Assembly: GCF_027107535.1 (NCBI RefSeq)
Contig: NZ_CP114283.1
Span: 6,324,001 to 6,388,000, forward strand
DNA length: 64,000 nucleotides
Reading direction: 5' to 3'
DNA from: Streptomyces aurantiacus
GTDB taxonomy: Bacteria > Actinomycetota > Actinomycetes > Streptomycetales > Streptomycetaceae
Part shown: positions 32,442 through 40,720 of the stretch, one piece after another
How the letters are laid out: every line of letters starts with the position of its first letter
How positions within the stretch are numbered: the stretch's first letter is position 1
Notes under the pieces: generated by a model
Databases searched by the model: none
What the model was told of the DNA's origin: nothing
Seen by the model: only the letters and a program-made list of their open reading frames with translations
Translations under genes and position numbers: made by a program

Positions 32442-33464
32442 CTACACCGCCGCCCGGGGCTCCATCAGGTGGGCCAGCAGGTCGTCGAGGCTCACCAGGC
32501 CGGTCAGCCGGCCGTCCGCGTCACGGACCACGGCCAGTGAGGCCCTGTGCTGTCTGAGCTGGTCGACGGCGTGCGCGAGCGTGTCGTCGGGGGCGAGCTC
32601 CGGTACCGGCCGGGCCAGGTCGCGGGCGCTCGCGGTGCGGCCCCGGGAGCGGGCGATGAGCGCGTCACGGGCGTGCACCGAACCGAGGACCGTGCCGCCG
32701 TCCCGCACGAGCAGCCTGGTCCGGTTGCTGTCGCCCGAGGCCCGCAGCACCGCTTCGACGGCGTCCTCGGGGGCCACCGACGCGATCCGTTCCGCGGGCA
32801 CCTGGAGGTCGCGGACCGGCTGCTGGGGTGCGGTCAGCGAACTGGTGATGAGCCGGGAGTCCTCCCCGCTGATCAGGCCGAGCCGCTCCGACTCGGCCAC
32901 GAGGTGCGTGAGCTGCTCCCGGTCGTGGACGGACGCCAGCTCGTCGCGCGGGGTGACCTTGCAGAGCCGCACCAGCGCGTTGCTCACCCGGTTGAGCAGC
33001 GAGATCAACGGCCGTACGACCCGGATCACGGCCCTGAAGGACGGTGTGAGCAGCATGGCGGAGCGCTCGGGATGGGCGATGGCCCAGGACTTGGGCGCCA
33101 TCTCGCCGAGCACCATGTGCAGGAACACGACGACGACCATCGCGAGGGCGAAGGAGACGCCGTAGCTCAGTCCGCTCGGCAGTCCCAGCCGTTGCAGCAG
33201 CGGGTCGAGTTCGTGCGACACGGCGGGCTTGGACACCGAACCGAGGCCCAGCGTGCAGATGGTGATGCCGAGCTGGGCGCCGGCGAGCATCAGGGACAGC
33301 TCGCGCATCCCGGCCAGTGCGGCCTTGGCGCCTCGCTGTCCGGCCGCCGCGGCCTGTTCAAGCCGGTGCCGCTTGGCGGCCACCAGAGCGAACTCCGCGG
33401 CGACGAAGAACCCGCTGCCGACGAGCAGCAGCACGGTCACGAAGAGGGCCATGGGGAAGCTCAT
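32442..33464 (-). CDS. CNNM/CorC-type (hemolysin family) membrane protein, second of a pair
   Basis: A 340-residue protein with a DUF21 membrane domain (about 1-150; VLLLVGSGFFVAAEFALVAA, GAQLGITICTLGLGSVSKPA, FLHMVLGEMAPKSWAIAHPE) and a pair of CBS domains (about 200-335; RDLQVPAERIASVAPEDAVE, AVDQLRQHRASLAVVRDADG). Proteins of this type take part in magnesium or cobalt transport and resistance, with the CBS domains sensing nucleotides. It lacks the CorC/HlyC C-terminal domain seen in its partner. The ATG overlaps the stop of the preceding gene (ATGA), so the two are coupled and perhaps form a heterodimer. Confidence 0.88.
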   Translation of the reverse strand: MSFPMALFVTVLLLVGSGFFVAAEFALVAAKRHRLEQAAAAGQRGAKAALAGMRELSLMLAGAQLGITICTLGLGSVSKPAVSHELDPLLQRLGLPSGLSYGVSFALAMVVVVFLHMVLGEMAPKSWAIAHPERSAMLLTPSFRAVIRVVRPLISLLNRVSNALVRLCKVTPRDELASVHDREQLTHLVAESERLGLISGEDSRLITSSLTAPQQPVRDLQVPAERIASVAPEDAVEAVLRASGDSNRTRLLVRDGGTVLGSVHARDALIARSRGRTASARDLARPVPELAPDDTLAHAVDQLRQHRASLAVVRDADGRLTGLVSLDDLLAHLMEPRAAV

Positions 33465-34765
33465 GCGGGGTCCTCCCCGAGTGCGAGGCGCACCCGTTCC
33501 GGCACGTGCCGGTCCAGGGCCCGTACGTCGATCACCGCTCGGCCGCCCGCGGGCAGTTCGACGACGATCCGGTCGCCGATGGCCGGGAAGCGCCCGAGGC
33601 GGTCCACGACGAGGCCCGCCACGGTGTCGTAGTCGTCCTCCTCGGGCAGCTCGACGCCGGTGGCCTCGGCGACCTCGTCCAGCCGTCGCCCGGCGTCCAC
33701 GATCCAGCCGTCGCCGTCGGCGACGGCCACCTCGGTCACGGTGTCGGACTCGTCGGCGATGTCGCCGACGAGTTCCTCGGCGATGTCCTCGTACGTCACG
33801 ATGCCGGCCACGCCGCCGTGTTCGTCGAGCACGACGGCGAACTCGTCGTCCCGCTCCCGCATCCTGGCCACCGCGTCCGGCAGGGGCAGCGTGTCCGGGA
33901 GAACCAGGGGAACACGGGCCAGTTCACGCGCTCTGGCGTTGTCCTGGGCGCGCGTCAGCTCGCGTACGCCGAGGACGCCCGTCATGTCGTCCGGGTGGTC
34001 GCCGAGGACCGGGTAGTTGGAGTGCCCGTGCACGGCGATCAGCTCGATCGCCTCGGCGGCCGTGGCGTCCCCGCGGACGAACACCGCGTCCGCGCGCGGC
34101 ACCATCACCTCGTCCAGCGTCCGCTCGGAGAACTCCAGGACGTGGTCGAGCAGGTCCGCGGTCTCGCGTGGCAACTGCCCCTGCTCGTGGGACTCGCCGA
34201 TGAGGTGGCCGAGCTCCTCCAGGGTCGCGCCGTGGTGCAGTTCCTCGACCGGTTCGATGCCGACCCGGCGCAGCAGCCGGTTCGCGGCGCCGTCGAAGAG
34301 GCGTACGACAGGGCCGACGGCCTTGAGATACACGATGGTGGAGCCGGCCAGCGACTTGGCGAGGCGCTCCGGCACGGCGAGGGCCAGGTTCTTCGGGGCC
34401 AGCTCGCCGAGGACCATCTGCAGGACGGTCGCCGTGACGAAGGCGAGGACCACGGAGATGCCGGTGACCGCCCCGTCCGGGATGCCCATGCCGGTGAGGA
34501 CGGGCCTGAGCAGCGCGGACACGGAGGGCTCGGCGAGAAAGCCGACGACCAGGCCGGTCACGGTGATGCCGAGCTGGGCGCCCGACAGCATGAAGGACAG
34601 CCGCTCCAAAACCGTCAGGGCGCGGGCGGCCCGGCGGTCGCCCGCCGCGGCCTCGCGCGCGAGGGCGAGCCGGTCGGCGGCGACGTACGCGAACTCCTGG
34701 GCGACGAAGTAGCCGGTGCCGGCCGTGAGCAGGAGGACGGCCAGCAGGCCGAGAGCGGCACTCAC
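33461..34765 (-). CDS. CNNM/CorC-type (hemolysin family) membrane protein, first of a pair
   Basis: A 434-residue protein: DUF21 membrane domain (about 1-190; LLTAGTGYFVAQEFAYVAAD, GAQLGITVTGLVVGFLAEPS, VLGELAPKNLALAVPERLAK), CBS pair (about 205-335; TLDEVMVPRADAVFVRGDAT, DEFAVVLDEHGGVAGIVTYE) and a C-terminal CorC/HlyC domain (about 345-430). It begins with GTG at 34765. Transport of Mg2+ or related ions, or their efflux, is the role known for the family. It is first in a two-gene operon; the 207-bp region before it also follows the PepSY gene, which is on the same strand and ends at 34973. Confidence 0.88.
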   Translation of the reverse strand: MSAALGLLAVLLLTAGTGYFVAQEFAYVAADRLALAREAAAGDRRAARALTVLERLSFMLSGAQLGITVTGLVVGFLAEPSVSALLRPVLTGMGIPDGAVTGISVVLAFVTATVLQMVLGELAPKNLALAVPERLAKSLAGSTIVYLKAVGPVVRLFDGAANRLLRRVGIEPVEELHHGATLEELGHLIGESHEQGQLPRETADLLDHVLEFSERTLDEVMVPRADAVFVRGDATAAEAIELIAVHGHSNYPVLGDHPDDMTGVLGVRELTRAQDNARARELARVPLVLPDTLPLPDAVARMRERDDEFAVVLDEHGGVAGIVTYEDIAEELVGDIADESDTVTEVAVADGDGWIVDAGRRLDEVAEATGVELPEEDDYDTVAGLVVDRLGRFPAIGDRIVVELPAGGRAVIDVRALDRHVPERVRLALGEDPA

Positions 34766-34972
34766 CGGGCACCACCCCGCCGTGTGCCGCGTTCAGGAGA
34801 GAAGGGGCGGGGTGGTCCGGGACTGTGTCCCGGGGGGTCCGTCGGTCTGGCGGACAAGAAGGGGCTCCTCGGGGTCGTTCTGTCCTGGAGGAACGATTCT
34901 CGTCGTCCGCCGGTTCCCCTGCCACCGGCGGACCGCCCGGCCCGGGCCCATCGGCGGCAGGCCCGCCACCGG

Positions 34973-36382
34973 CTACTTCACGGCCTCCTTGGACGGCCCG
35001 TAGGTGCGCTTGCCACGGCGGTACGCGATCTCGCCCAGGACCACGTCCACCGCGATGAAGGCCGCCAGCGAGATGCCGAGGAGCGGGACGAAGTACCCGA
35101 GGACGGCGATGCCCGCCATCAGCGGGACGAGGACGTGCGCGGGGACCTGCTGCCAGGCGCCGCGCGGTACGGGACGGCCGAAGGCCGAGGCGCGGCCCCG
35201 CTGCCACCACATGCGGTAGCCCCACAGGATCAGCAGGATCAGGCTGAGGGCGAGCGCCATCAGTACCAGCTGATTGACGATGCCGAAGAGGACGCCGGTG
35301 TGCGCGTCGATGCCCCAGCGGGTGAGCTTCGCCAGCACCGGGTAGTCGGCGAAGCGCACGGTGTCGGCCACCTCGCCGGTCGTCGGGTCGACCGCGACCG
35401 CGTCCTGCTTGGTGGGCCAGCTGCGCTGGACCTGCCTGACGACGTAGGCCGACGAGGCGTCGGCGGGCGGGACGATCTCCACCGGGTCGCCCAGGCCCTT
35501 CGCGCGCGCGGCGGCCAGCACCTTGTCGAGGCCGACGCCGTGCTCGACACCGCCCTCTGCCGCACCGGCTCCGTGGCCGGAGTGCTCGCCGCCCGTGGCG
35601 GCCGACACCGACGGGGTCGCCTGCCGGAGGGAGGTGCGCAGCTCGTCGATGTTCGCTCCGGCGTACGTCGACCAGGTCAGGCCTGTCGCGGAGAGGAAGA
35701 GGAAGCCGAGGGCGGCCCAGACGCCGACCGTGCCGTGCAGGCCGAGCGTGCGGCGGCGGCCGCTGGTTCCGCGTATCTTGCGCTGCGTGCGACGGCGGCC
35801 GAACCAGAGCACCAGGCCGCCGGCCGCGATGACCCACAGCCAGCTGGCGGCGAGCTCGCTGTAGAGCCGCCCGTTGTCGCCGAGCTTCAGGTTCGCGTGG
35901 AACTCGTCGATCCACGTGCGGAGCGGCAGGGCTCCGGTGGATCCGTACTGTTCGAGCGCGCCGCGGACCTTGGCGGTGTACGGGTCGACGAACACGGCGA
36001 GGGTGTGGGTCTCGCCGATGCCGGAGACGCCGGACAGCATCACCCTGGTGGTCTCGTCGTCCTCGGGCGACGGGCGCACGGCGGAGACCGTGCCCTCCGG
36101 GTGGGCCTTGCGGGCGGCGGCGACCTGCTCGGAGACCGGCAGCTTCTCGTCGCCCACCGGGACGGTCATCTCGTGCGAGTACAGGATCTTCTCGGCCTGG
36201 AACGACGCCGCGTACAGGAATCCGGTCGTGGCGGCGACCAGCAGGAACGGGGCGACGAGCACTCCGGCGTAGAAGTGCAGCCGAAGCACCAGCGGGCGCA
36301 GCGGCGCCCAGGCGCCGCGTCCGGTGGCGGGGGTGACGGGTCGCGTGGACTCGTCCGTCTCGGTCGTGGGAGCGATGGACAT
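34973..36382 (-). CDS. PepSY-associated transmembrane protein (PiuB-like)
   Basis: A 469-residue membrane protein with four main hydrophobic spans: LHFYAGVLVAPFLLVAATTG (about 30-52), SWLWVIAAGGLVLWFG (about 170), a VGVWAALGFLFLSATGLTW span (about 205) and a C-terminal group near 375-450 (NQLVLMALALSLILLILWGY). PepSY domains lie in the two large outside loops. The RLHFYAG motif with its His and the HG-rich loop GGEHSGHGAGAAEGGVEHG may bind heme or metal. PiuB-like proteins are linked to iron or siderophore use, where they are thought to be reductases; this is inference here, and no iron box is visible upstream. The ATG at 36382 opens the first clear membrane domain. Confidence 0.82.
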   Translation of the reverse strand: MSIAPTTETDESTRPVTPATGRGAWAPLRPLVLRLHFYAGVLVAPFLLVAATTGFLYAASFQAEKILYSHEMTVPVGDEKLPVSEQVAAARKAHPEGTVSAVRPSPEDDETTRVMLSGVSGIGETHTLAVFVDPYTAKVRGALEQYGSTGALPLRTWIDEFHANLKLGDNGRLYSELAASWLWVIAAGGLVLWFGRRRTQRKIRGTSGRRRTLGLHGTVGVWAALGFLFLSATGLTWSTYAGANIDELRTSLRQATPSVSAATGGEHSGHGAGAAEGGVEHGVGLDKVLAAARAKGLGDPVEIVPPADASSAYVVRQVQRSWPTKQDAVAVDPTTGEVADTVRFADYPVLAKLTRWGIDAHTGVLFGIVNQLVLMALALSLILLILWGYRMWWQRGRASAFGRPVPRGAWQQVPAHVLVPLMAGIAVLGYFVPLLGISLAAFIAVDVVLGEIAYRRGKRTYGPSKEAVK

Positions 36383-36705
36383 CGGCTGGCTTCTCCGGTC
36401 GGGCAGGGGACGACGGGCCGTACTCGGCCGTTGCGGTGCAGTGGTCGGTGAGCGGGGCCGTCGAGTTCCCGGCGATTCATGTGACGTGGGCCACATGTCG
36501 GCGGTCGGGCACCGCCGGAACGGGCGGGAGAGGCCGAGGCACGGCAGACGAGCAGACCGGTCCCCCGCGACTGCCGGACGGGGCGGGACGGGTACGGAAG
36601 GGCGGCGCCCGGCGTCATGGGGCCGGTGCCGCGCCGGGGAGCCGCCGCGCGATCCGTCAGAGAGCCGCCTCGCAACGCCCGGTGCCGACTTGGCATGCTG
36701 GCGCG
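36383..36705. other. 323-bp divergent intergenic region with a possible Crp-like site
   Basis: This region separates the PepSY gene (minus) from peptide deformylase (plus). No further gene is evident. At 36481-36494 GTGACGTGGGCCAC differs by one base from the Crp-type pattern GTGA-N6-TCAC and lies within a larger CATGTG...CACATG inverted repeat (36478-36497), about 100 bp upstream of the PepSY start. The rest is GC-rich with no clear promoter elements. Confidence 0.35.
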
Positions 36706-37347
36706 ATGGCATCCTCCAGTGAACCCACGCCCTTCAGCGACCGAGTGGAGGAACTCCTCTCCCGTACGGGGCCGTTGCCGATCGTCGCCGCCGGTGATCC
36801 CGTGCTGCGGCACGCAGCCGAGCCCTTCGACGGCCAGCTGGACCCGGCGCTCCTGGCCCGCTTCGTCGTGGCCCTGCGCGAGACGATGCGCGCGGCGCCG
36901 GGGGTCGGCCTGGCCGCACCCCAGGTGGGCGTCCCCCTGCGCCTCGCGGTGATCGAGGACCCGGCGCCGGTCCCGGACGAGATCCGCGAGGTGCGCGGCC
37001 GGGTGCCACTGCCGTTCCGCGTCCTGGTCAATCCGTTGTACGAGCCCGTGGGCCCGGCTCGTGCCGCGTTCTTCGAGGGGTGCCTGAGCGTGCCGGGCTG
37101 GCAGGCGGTGGTGGCCCGGCCGGCCGAGGTGCGACTGTCGGCCCAGGACGAGCACGGGAACCGGGTGGACGAGGTGTTCACGGGGTGGCCCGCGCGCATC
37201 GTCCAGCACGAGACGGACCACCTGGACGGCACGCTCTACCTCGACCGGGCGGAACTGCGGTCGTTGTCCTCCAACGAGGCGATGGCGGCCCGGTGGGCAC
37301 AGCCGACCCCGGCGCAGGCGGCGAGGGCCCTGGGCTTCCCTCTCTGA
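36706..37347 (+). CDS. def: Peptide deformylase
   Basis: A 213-residue metalloenzyme that removes the formyl group from the N-terminal Met of new proteins. All three motifs are present: GVGLAAPQVG (about residues 67-76), EGCLSVPG with the metal Cys (about 125), and QHETDHLDG with the HExxH histidines (about 166). The N-terminal extension of about 25 residues before the core is common among actinobacterial extra copies. Streptomyces often carry several def genes; this may be a secondary copy, as no fmt is next to it. Confidence 0.93.
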   Translation: MASSSEPTPFSDRVEELLSRTGPLPIVAAGDPVLRHAAEPFDGQLDPALLARFVVALRETMRAAPGVGLAAPQVGVPLRLAVIEDPAPVPDEIREVRGRVPLPFRVLVNPLYEPVGPARAAFFEGCLSVPGWQAVVARPAEVRLSAQDEHGNRVDEVFTGWPARIVQHETDHLDGTLYLDRAELRSLSSNEAMAARWAQPTPAQAARALGFPL

Positions 37348-37386
37348 CTCCGCTCCGGACGGACCCGCGGCCGGATCCGCCGTGGG

Positions 37387-37406
37387 CGCCGGGCCGGCGC
37401 CCGGCG
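37387..37406. terminator. Terminator-like hairpin after def
   Basis: CGCCGGGC and GCCCGGCG pair perfectly over 8 bp around CGGC, 40 bp past the def stop and before the convergent oxidoreductase gene. Confidence 0.55.
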
Positions 37407-37491
37407 GGGCGGCCCCGGACGCCCGCACCCCGCCCCCGCCCCGTCCGGCGGGGGCTGCACGCAGCTCCGGGACCAGGGTGCGTGCGGGCCG

Positions 37492-38928
37492 TCACTTCCC
37501 GTCGCGGTACGCCTCCAGCAGCCTCAGCCACACCTCACTGACCGTCGGGTACGACGGCACCGCGTGCCAGAGCCGGTTCACCGGGACCTCGCCGGCTACC
37601 GCGATCGTGGCGGAGTGGATCAGCTCACCGACTCCGGGGCCGACGAACGTGACACCGCGCAGCGTCTCGGTGTCCAGGTCGACGATCATCCGGGCGCGGC
37701 CGCGGTAGCCGTCGGCGTAGAGGCCGGCGCCGGAGACCGAGGAGAGGTCCACGTCGACCGCCCTCACCCGGTGGCCCGCCTGCTCGGCCTCGGCGAGGGA
37801 GAGGCCCACCGAGGCGGCCTCCGGGTCGGTGAAGACCACCTGGGGGACGGCGGCGTGGTCGGCGGTCGCCGCGTGGGCGCCCCAGGGGTCGGTCTCCAGG
37901 AGCGGGACGCCGGCCGCGCGGGCGGCGATGGCGGCGCCCGCGATACGGGCCTGGTACTTGCCCTGGTGGGTGAGCAGGGCGCGGTGGTTGACGTCGCCGA
38001 CCGCGTAGAGCCACTCGCTGCCCGTGACCCGGCAGCTGTCGTCGACCGGCAGCCAGGAACCGGGGTCGATGCCGACCGTCTCGAGTCCGAGGTCGTCGGT
38101 GCGCGGGGCCCGTCCGGTGGCGAAGAGGATCTCGTCGGCCTCGGTGCGGTCGCCGGCGTCCGTGGTAACCACGACGGTCGCACCCTCCCGCGTCACCGAC
38201 TCGACCGAGGTGCCCGTGCGTACGTCCGCGCCCGCCTCCGTGAGCGCCTCCGCGACCAGTTCCCCGGCGAAGGGCTCCATGCGGGGCAGCAGACCCTTGC
38301 CGCGGACGAGGACGGTCACGCGGGAGCCGAGGGCCTGCCAGGCGGTGGCCATCTCCACAGCGACGACACCGCCGCCGACGACCACGAGGCGGCCGGGAAC
38401 GGCCTGCGCACTGGTGGCCTCACGGCTGGTCCAGGGTTTGACCTCGTCGAGTCCCGGCAGGTCGGGCAGCACGGCGCGGGTGCCGGTGCTCACGGCCACG
38501 GCGTGCCGGGCCGTCAGCACGCGCCGCTCGCCGTCGGAGCCCTCGACCGTGACCCGGCGCGGCCCGTCGAGCCGGCCGTGTCCTCGGTAGAGGTCGACTC
38601 CGACACTCTCGAGCCACTGGACCTGGCCGTCGTCCTTCCAGTTCGAGGTGTAGTAGTCGCGGTGGGCGAGGACCGCGGCGGCGTCGAGGGGGCCTTGCAC
38701 GGCCTGGCGCAGGCCGGGTACGCGACGTGCGTCCGCGCGGGCGATGACCGGGCGCAGCAGGGCCTTGCTGGGCATGCAGGCCCAGTACGAGCACTCGCCG
38801 CCGACCAGCTCGCTCTCCACGACCGCGGTGGAGAGGCCTGCCGCGCGGGCGCGGTCGGCGACGTTCTCCCCCACGGGCCCGGCCCCGAGCACCACGACGT
38901 CGTACGCGATGGTTTCCGTTTCCGTCAT
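37492..38928 (-). CDS. FAD-dependent pyridine nucleotide-disulfide oxidoreductase
   Basis: A 478-residue flavoprotein of the lipoamide dehydrogenase/mercuric reductase group. It has the FAD motif VVVLGAGPVGENVADRARAA, a redox-active pair in GGECSYWACMPSKAL (C-x4-C), the NAD(P) motif VVVGGGVVAVEMATAWQALG, the second FAD motif EWLYAVGDVNHRALLTHQG, and a C-terminal dimerisation domain ending with HAVPSYPTVSEVW. In the classical enzymes a His-Glu pair lies there; here the His is in HAVPSYP, so the geometry differs slightly and the substrate is not certain. It is divergent from the thioredoxin gene. Disulfide or other thiol-related reduction is likely. The ATG at 38928 is chosen over upstream in-frame starts. 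Confidence 0.85.
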   Translation of the reverse strand: MTETETIAYDVVVLGAGPVGENVADRARAAGLSTAVVESELVGGECSYWACMPSKALLRPVIARADARRVPGLRQAVQGPLDAAAVLAHRDYYTSNWKDDGQVQWLESVGVDLYRGHGRLDGPRRVTVEGSDGERRVLTARHAVAVSTGTRAVLPDLPGLDEVKPWTSREATSAQAVPGRLVVVGGGVVAVEMATAWQALGSRVTVLVRGKGLLPRMEPFAGELVAEALTEAGADVRTGTSVESVTREGATVVVTTDAGDRTEADEILFATGRAPRTDDLGLETVGIDPGSWLPVDDSCRVTGSEWLYAVGDVNHRALLTHQGKYQARIAGAAIAARAAGVPLLETDPWGAHAATADHAAVPQVVFTDPEAASVGLSLAEAEQAGHRVRAVDVDLSSVSGAGLYADGYRGRARMIVDLDTETLRGVTFVGPGVGELIHSATIAVAGEVPVNRLWHAVPSYPTVSEVWLRLLEAYRDGK

Positions 38929-38978
38929 GGGGTCAGTCTGGTCGTTGGTGTGGGCCGTGGCCACACGGGTACGTGCGC

Positions 38979-39004
38979 GGAATAGGCCGTCGGCCGTCGC
39001 CGTT
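38979..39004 (+). promoter_or_regulatory. SigR-type promoter of the thioredoxin gene
   Basis: GGAAT at 38979-38983 is followed after exactly 18 bp by GTT at 39002-39004, the consensus of the disulfide-stress sigma factor SigR (GGAAT-N18-GTT). It lies 47 bp before the ATG. Thioredoxin genes are known SigR targets in Streptomyces coelicolor, including trxC. Confidence 0.85.
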
Positions 39005-39051
39005 GTGCACAGCGGCCCCGCCCCGACCCCAAGGAAGAGGGAATCAACGCC

Positions 39052-39426
39052 ATGAGCAGCACCGTGGAGCTCACCAAGGAGAACTTCGACCAGACGGTCA
39101 CGGACAACGGATTCGTCCTGATCGACTTCTGGGCCTCCTGGTGCGGTCCGTGCCGGCAGTTCGCCCCGGTCTACGAGAAGGCGGCGCAGGCCAATCCCGA
39201 CCTGGTCTTCGCCAAGGTGGACACGGAGGCGCAGCCGGAACTGGCCGCGGCCTTCAACATCCAGTCGATTCCGACGCTGATGATCGTCCGCGACCAGGTG
39301 GCGGTCTTCGCCCAGCCCGGGGCGCTGCCCGAGGCCGCGCTGGAGGACGTCATCGGTCAGGCCCGGCAGCTGGACATGGACGAGGTCCGCAAGTCCGTCG
39401 CCGAGCAGCAGGAGCAGGCCAAGTAG
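39052..39426 (+). CDS. trxC: Thioredoxin
   Basis: A 124-residue thioredoxin. The active site is FWASWCGPCRQFAPV at about residues 26-40, with the cis-proline in QSIPTLMIV. It keeps cytoplasmic proteins reduced, using thioredoxin reductase encoded elsewhere. The C-terminus is longer than usual and helical, ending in AEQQEQAK. The SigR-type promoter at 38979-39004 predicts induction by thiol oxidation. The name trxC rests on remembered synteny with the S. coelicolor gene, unchecked. Neighbour: a divergent flavin disulfide reductase. Confidence 0.92.
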   Translation: MSSTVELTKENFDQTVTDNGFVLIDFWASWCGPCRQFAPVYEKAAQANPDLVFAKVDTEAQPELAAAFNIQSIPTLMIVRDQVAVFAQPGALPEAALEDVIGQARQLDMDEVRKSVAEQQEQAK

Positions 39427-39463
39427 TCCCGGACCCGTCGGTGACGCCCAGGCCCGGTGGTGA

Positions 39464-40702
39464 TCACCGACTGGGCCGGTCGGTGGCTCCGGTCCGGCTC
39501 GGGGCGTGGACGGCGGCCGCCAGCGGAAGTCCCGTGTAGTTCGCGGCCAGTTCGGCGGCCGCGGGACGGGATGCGGTGATCCGGCGCAGACGCGTGAGCT
39601 GCAGCCGGTCCTCGAAGGTGTCCCCGTCCGGTCGTTCGTGGAGCATCGTGGTCATGTCGTAGGAGAAGCGCGTCGCCTGCCACACCCGGTCGAGACACAG
39701 CCGCGAGTACGCGTCCAGGAGCCGGGTCGAGCCGGTCAGGTGCAGCTCGGCGAAGCCGCGGGCCAGTACGCGGACGTCGGACACGGCGAGGTTCAGCCCC
39801 TTGGCGCCGGTCGGCGGCACGATGTGCGCGGCGTCCCCGGCGAGGAACAGCCGGCCGTGGCGCATCGGCTCGTGGACGTGACTGCGCATCGGGGTGACGG
39901 ACTTGGCGGTGATCGGGCCGCGCTCCAGCCGCCAGTCGCCGTCGATCGCGAAGCGGGCGTCGAGCTCGTCCCAGATGCGGTCGTCGGGCCAGTCGTCGGT
40001 GTCCGTGCCGTTCGGGACCTGAAGGTACAGCCTCGACACGGACGTCGAGCGCATGCTGTGCAGCGCGAAGCCTCCCGGACCGCGCGCATAGATCAACTCC
40101 TCGCAGGAGGGCGGCACATCCGCCAGGATCCCGAGCCAGGAGTAGGGGTAGTCGTGCGTGTACGTGCGGCTGACGGCGGCCGGGAAGGCGTCGCGGGCGA
40201 TGCCGTGGAAGCCGTCGCAGCCGACCACGTAGTCACAGGTGAGCACCTGTTCGCGGCCCTCGTGGACGAAGCGCACGGCGGGCGGACCGCTCTGCCGGTC
40301 CTCGTCCGCGTTCTCGACGGCGAGGGCCTCGGCCTCGAACAACAGGGGCGGCCCGTCGGTGAGCTGGAGCGCGACGAGGTCCTTCACGATCTCCGTCTGG
40401 GCGTAGATCGTGACCGTGCGGCCGCCGGTGAGCACGGGGAAGTCGATGCGGTGCCGCTCGCGGTCGAAGCGCAGTTCGATGCCGTGGTGGACCAGCCCCT
40501 CGGTCTCCAGCCGGTCGGCGGCGCCGCACTCGCGCAGGGCGTCCACCGTGCCCTGCTCCAGCATTCCGGCGCGCTGTCGCTGCTCGACGTACGCGCGGGT
40601 CCTGCTCTCCAGGACCACGCAGTCGATCCCCGTCCGGTGGAGCAAGCGGGCCAGCAGGAGCCCGGCCGGGCCCCCGCCGATGATGCCGACCGTCGTCCGC
40701 AT
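39464..40702 (-). CDS. pobA: 4-hydroxybenzoate 3-monooxygenase
   Basis: A 412-residue flavin monooxygenase. It has the FAD motif GIIGGGPAGLLLARLL, the DG motif CDYVVGCDGFHGIARDAF, the GD motif RLFLAGDAAHIVPPTGAKGL, and many PobA-specific segments such as AGMLEQGTVDALRECG and FALHSMRS. It converts 4-hydroxybenzoate to protocatechuate, the entry to the beta-ketoadipate pathway. The ATG at 40702 is preceded by GGGAGG with a 6-bp spacer; an ATG at 40720 sits directly behind the upstream stop and is less likely. It is downstream of, and coupled to, a LacI-type regulator gene. The protocatechuate-degrading genes are not in this window. Confidence 0.92.
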   Translation of the reverse strand: MRTTVGIIGGGPAGLLLARLLHRTGIDCVVLESRTRAYVEQRQRAGMLEQGTVDALRECGAADRLETEGLVHHGIELRFDRERHRIDFPVLTGGRTVTIYAQTEIVKDLVALQLTDGPPLLFEAEALAVENADEDRQSGPPAVRFVHEGREQVLTCDYVVGCDGFHGIARDAFPAAVSRTYTHDYPYSWLGILADVPPSCEELIYARGPGGFALHSMRSTSVSRLYLQVPNGTDTDDWPDDRIWDELDARFAIDGDWRLERGPITAKSVTPMRSHVHEPMRHGRLFLAGDAAHIVPPTGAKGLNLAVSDVRVLARGFAELHLTGSTRLLDAYSRLCLDRVWQATRFSYDMTTMLHERPDGDTFEDRLQLTRLRRITASRPAAAELAANYTGLPLAAAVHAPSRTGATDRPSR

Positions 40703-40720
40703 GACGCGCCTCCCAGGCAT

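Noticed and set aside
39447..39475. Terminator between thioredoxin and pobA
   Set aside because: Only short, bulged arms are visible (CGGTG...CACCG inside CCCAG...CTGGG), too weak to report as a feature.
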